NCBI GenBank assembly: GCA_002943765.1
Contig: PQWQ01000005.1
Span: 2,403,501-2,467,500 of the forward strand
DNA: 64,000 nucleotides
Direction of reading: 5' to 3'
DNA from: Psoroptes ovis
Lineage: Eukaryota; Arthropoda; Arachnida; Sarcoptiformes; Psoroptidae
In this document: positions 61,660 through 64,000 of the stretch, piece after piece
Layout: the number at the start of each line of letters is the position of its first letter
How positions within the stretch are numbered: position 1 is the first letter of the stretch
Made by a program: the position numbers and the translations under genes
Notes under the pieces: model-generated
Databases searched by the model: none
What the model was told of the DNA's origin: nothing
What the model saw: only the letters and a program-made list of their open reading frames with translations

Positions 61660-64000
61660 ATGAACAATTACAATTTAAGAATATTACCGCATCGAATGAC
61701 AAATAATAACAACGAAATGGCTGAATTTGATAAAATAATGAATTCAAAGAATGTTGACATCCAGAAATTCAACGGTAAAAATTACAAATCATGGTTATCC
61801 GACGTAAAGCTTTGGTGTACATTCAATGGTAAATCAGATTTACTCCAAGTGAAGTTAAGTGGTGTTAATGATTCGAATAAAGAACAACTTAAATCATTAG
61901 CCGCATTCATTAAATTCATGATTGATGCGGATTTACGAGATTTGGTCAAAGACACAGAGATACCTTATGAAATAATTCGTATATTGGAAAAACGTTTTAA
62001 TAAAATTAGTCAGGCGAAAATTGCCAAATTATTCTTCGAATTGAATGATATCAAAATGAGTTTGAATGATGATCCAAACATATTTTTTGCTAAATTTGAT
62101 ATTAAACGTAAAGAATTGTGTGAGACTGGCACAACCATTGTTGATGCGATATGGATTAGCATTGTATTGAGGGCATTGCCAGATGAATATGCGAAGATCA
62201 AAGAGGACATGTTTGACCAATTGGAAGTAAACAATCTGACATATGATGCAGCTAGGGACCTGGTCGTAAGCAAATGTCTTAGATGGCAAAAAGAAAATAT
62301 TGGCAAAATATCGAATGAGTTTCAAACTGGTCTTCGGGTCAGTGACAAAAATATTAAAATCGACAAACCAGTTCCCAACTGCTATAATTGTGGTAAATTG
62401 GGACATATTGCTATCTGGTGTCCGTTTAAACAGCAGACTAAATCGAATAGTTTTCAAAAATGGAACAACAGAAATGAATCTAGACAATTTGGTAAACGTG
62501 AGATTAATAATGATATGAATAAGAATCGTAACACCAGCAATGTCAATAATGTATCCAATGTTGAACAAGAAACGAATAACGATCTAGCTCTGACAGTGAC
62601 AAACAAAGTGAATGAAAATTCGTGTTTGTGGTATATGGACAGCGGATTAACTGGTCACTTTACGAATAATGTCGATCTACTTAAACAGCCAGTTGATATC
62701 AATAAAAGTGTTGCAACAGCTAGTGGCGAAATATGTGACATAAAAGCGATTGGAAATGTTCGATTAAATGGTGAATGTGGTAATAAAATCAGTCTTGATA
62801 ATGTAGAATATGCACCTGATTTTAAAAATAATTTGATATCGGTGGCCAAAATTTGTGATCAAAATATGAATGTGATCTTCACGAATACAAATTGTTATGC
62901 AGTGGATAAAGAAAAAGCTAATATTCATATACCAAAATCATCGATAATTTTTACAGCCAAACGAATTGATAATTCTTATGTCAAAGTTGATGAAGTTAAT
63001 AAAAATGATTATAAAAATTATGTTTCAAATTCTGTTTTAATTGCTAAGAATAATGAAAAATCTATGTTGTGGCACAAAAGATTAGGTCATCCAGGCAGCG
63101 AAAAATTATCAAGAATCTTTTCATCGTCTTTTCCATCAATCAACTGTACTGAATGTAAAATGTCGAAATGTATTCGTAAATCGCATCCGTTAACATTTGA
63201 GAAATTCCGTTTCATGCAACGTATAAGTGCAGATGTTATCGGACCACTAAAGGAATCGATGTCGGGATGCGTTTATGTATTGAATTTGGTAGAGCATCAT
63301 TCATCGTATGGAATGGTTTATCCAATGAAAACGAAGAATGAAGCGGTCAAGTATGTCATTGAATTCATTGATTTTTGTGAAACGCAAACTGGCCGTAAAC
63401 TAAAGGAATTTTTGTCTGACAATGGGTCAGAGTTCGTTAATCAACAGCTTCAACATCATTTAAAGAAGAAAGGAATATTGTTCTGTACCACAACGCCACA
63501 TACATCGGCTCAAAATGGTAAGATTGAAAGACGAAATCGAACCATCATCGACTGTGCAAGAACAATGATCAACAATGCCAAAATGCCTGAAGAATATTGG
63601 CCAACAGCAGTTAGAGCTGCTAATTATTTAATCAATAGATGGCCAACAAAATCAAAGATAATTCCTTATGAAAAATTTTTCGGGAAAAGTGTAACATATG
63701 ACCATCTGAAAGTGTTCGGATGTTTGGCATACTGGAGAATGAACGATAATATGATTGCGACCAAATTTAATCAAAGAGGTCAAAAATTCATTTTTGTTGG
63801 TTATACAGAAACAACAAAAAACTATTGGTTATTAGATCCGAGATCCAACAAAACATTCAAAACGTGTGACGTGGATTTTGACGAGAATGTTATGGGTTTC
63901 CCAGCTATCATGAATGAGAAGAAAGAATCTATCGTTTTGGATGAAGTGAAAGTAATGAATGTGGAAACAATTTCAGCAACGCCAAAGAATTATGATGAAG
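61660..64000 (+). CDS. Copia gag-pol polyprotein (N-terminal 780 residues, open)
   Basis: Open from ATG 61660 to the window end without a stop. In order: Gag (residues about 30-240, FNGKNYKSWLSDVKLW at its start); a CCHC zinc knuckle at 241-254 (CYNCGKLGHIAIWC); aspartic protease with DSG at 327-329, followed by the unusual LTGHF in place of ATSH; GAG-pre-integrase LWHKRLGHPG at about 470-479; integrase core with D525 (ADVIGP), D587 (SDNGSEF) and E623 (NGKIERRNR), exact DD35E spacing; then the integrase C-terminal part (FGCLAYWRMN, KFIFVGYTE). The order protease-integrase before reverse transcriptase defines the Copia group. The polyprotein forms cytoplasmic particles and inserts the DNA copy into the genome. 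No stop or frameshift in 2.3 kb suggests a young, possibly active copy. Confidence 0.95.
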   Translation, partial: MNNYNLRILPHRMTNNNNEMAEFDKIMNSKNVDIQKFNGKNYKSWLSDVKLWCTFNGKSDLLQVKLSGVNDSNKEQLKSLAAFIKFMIDADLRDLVKDTEIPYEIIRILEKRFNKISQAKIAKLFFELNDIKMSLNDDPNIFFAKFDIKRKELCETGTTIVDAIWISIVLRALPDEYAKIKEDMFDQLEVNNLTYDAARDLVVSKCLRWQKENIGKISNEFQTGLRVSDKNIKIDKPVPNCYNCGKLGHIAIWCPFKQQTKSNSFQKWNNRNESRQFGKREINNDMNKNRNTSNVNNVSNVEQETNNDLALTVTNKVNENSCLWYMDSGLTGHFTNNVDLLKQPVDINKSVATASGEICDIKAIGNVRLNGECGNKISLDNVEYAPDFKNNLISVAKICDQNMNVIFTNTNCYAVDKEKANIHIPKSSIIFTAKRIDNSYVKVDEVNKNDYKNYVSNSVLIAKNNEKSMLWHKRLGHPGSEKLSRIFSSSFPSINCTECKMSKCIRKSHPLTFEKFRFMQRISADVIGPLKESMSGCVYVLNLVEHHSSYGMVYPMKTKNEAVKYVIEFIDFCETQTGRKLKEFLSDNGSEFVNQQLQHHLKKKGILFCTTTPHTSAQNGKIERRNRTIIDCARTMINNAKMPEEYWPTAVRAANYLINRWPTKSKIIPYEKFFGKSVTYDHLKVFGCLAYWRMNDNMIATKFNQRGQKFIFVGYTETTKNYWLLDPRSNKTFKTCDVDFDENVMGFPAIMNEKKESIVLDEVKVMNVETISATPKNYDE

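Larger units (their letters stand above)
61385..64000 (+). mobile_element. Copia (Ty1) LTR retrotransposon, 5' part
   Basis: 5' LTR, primer-binding site and an open gag-pol up to the window end; the reverse transcriptase, RNase H and 3' LTR would be beyond it. Inserted in a receptor gene in the same orientation. The target duplication (probably 5 bp ending AAAAT at 61384) cannot be checked because the far end is not visible. Confidence 0.93.

Noticed and set aside
61385..64000. Possible endogenous retrovirus
   Set aside because: Protease-integrase lie in Copia order directly after a CCHC Gag with the GAG-pre-integrase motif, and the LTR is tiny; this is a Ty1/Copia retrotransposon.

Overview
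This window looks like nuclear DNA of an arthropod, most probably an astigmatid mite of the Dermatophagoides/Sarcoptes type. That is an inference from very high AT content, introns of about 50-85 bp, coding sequence crowded with Asn, His and Gln runs, an RYamide-type neuropeptide receptor, and receptor genes of gustatory type. No database search was possible. Gene structures were built by reading GT/AG junctions and checking that phases join.

Layout. 1-4353 holds the 3' part of a mitochondrial-type glycerol-3-phosphate acyltransferase gene (5 exons, + strand). 4354-21592 is a 17 kb stretch without a convincing gene. It carries small transposon relics: a 186 bp hAT MITE, a 1.2 kb non-autonomous hAT element with a nested retroelement, and most copies of a roughly 80 bp hairpin repeat family. 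21593-24240 is an RYamide-receptor-like GPCR. 27281-28725 is an alpha carbonic anhydrase. 29759-31174 and 32647-33318 (both - strand) are secreted low-complexity proteins, one Gln/His-rich and one Tyr/Gly-rich with six 45 bp repeats. 33585-35033 is an internally deleted hAT (ZMYM type). 36907-37527 is an O6-alkylguanine-DNA alkyltransferase. 39716-42458 is a complete, apparently intact hAT transposon. 43796-46817 is an unrecognised single-pass membrane protein (3 exons).

46.9-64 kb is an accessory region. It has three members of one family of gustatory-receptor-like 7-TM proteins (one with a homopolymer frameshift, one 5'-truncated, one split by a retrotransposon), a Merlin (IS1595-like) relic, a recent 0.9-1.0 kb tandem duplication, a rearranged hAT relic, and a Copia LTR retrotransposon that runs off the window end with an open polyprotein.

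The most unusual object is at about 54.6-57.1 kb. It is a chain of about 13 exons, seven or eight of them only 36-83 nt, separated by introns all 51-61 nt long. The internal exons alternate in duplicated types with consistent phase, yet some contain in-frame stops. The two large exons are diverged copies that each carry a 13 bp stem preserved by a compensatory base-pair change. It is either a structured spliced non-coding RNA or a decaying micro-exon gene.

The host genes do not form a pathway. The repeats do interact: the intact hAT transposase at 40-42 kb shares its termini with the MITE at 6.6 kb and could mobilise it, and the Copia insertion has broken a receptor gene.
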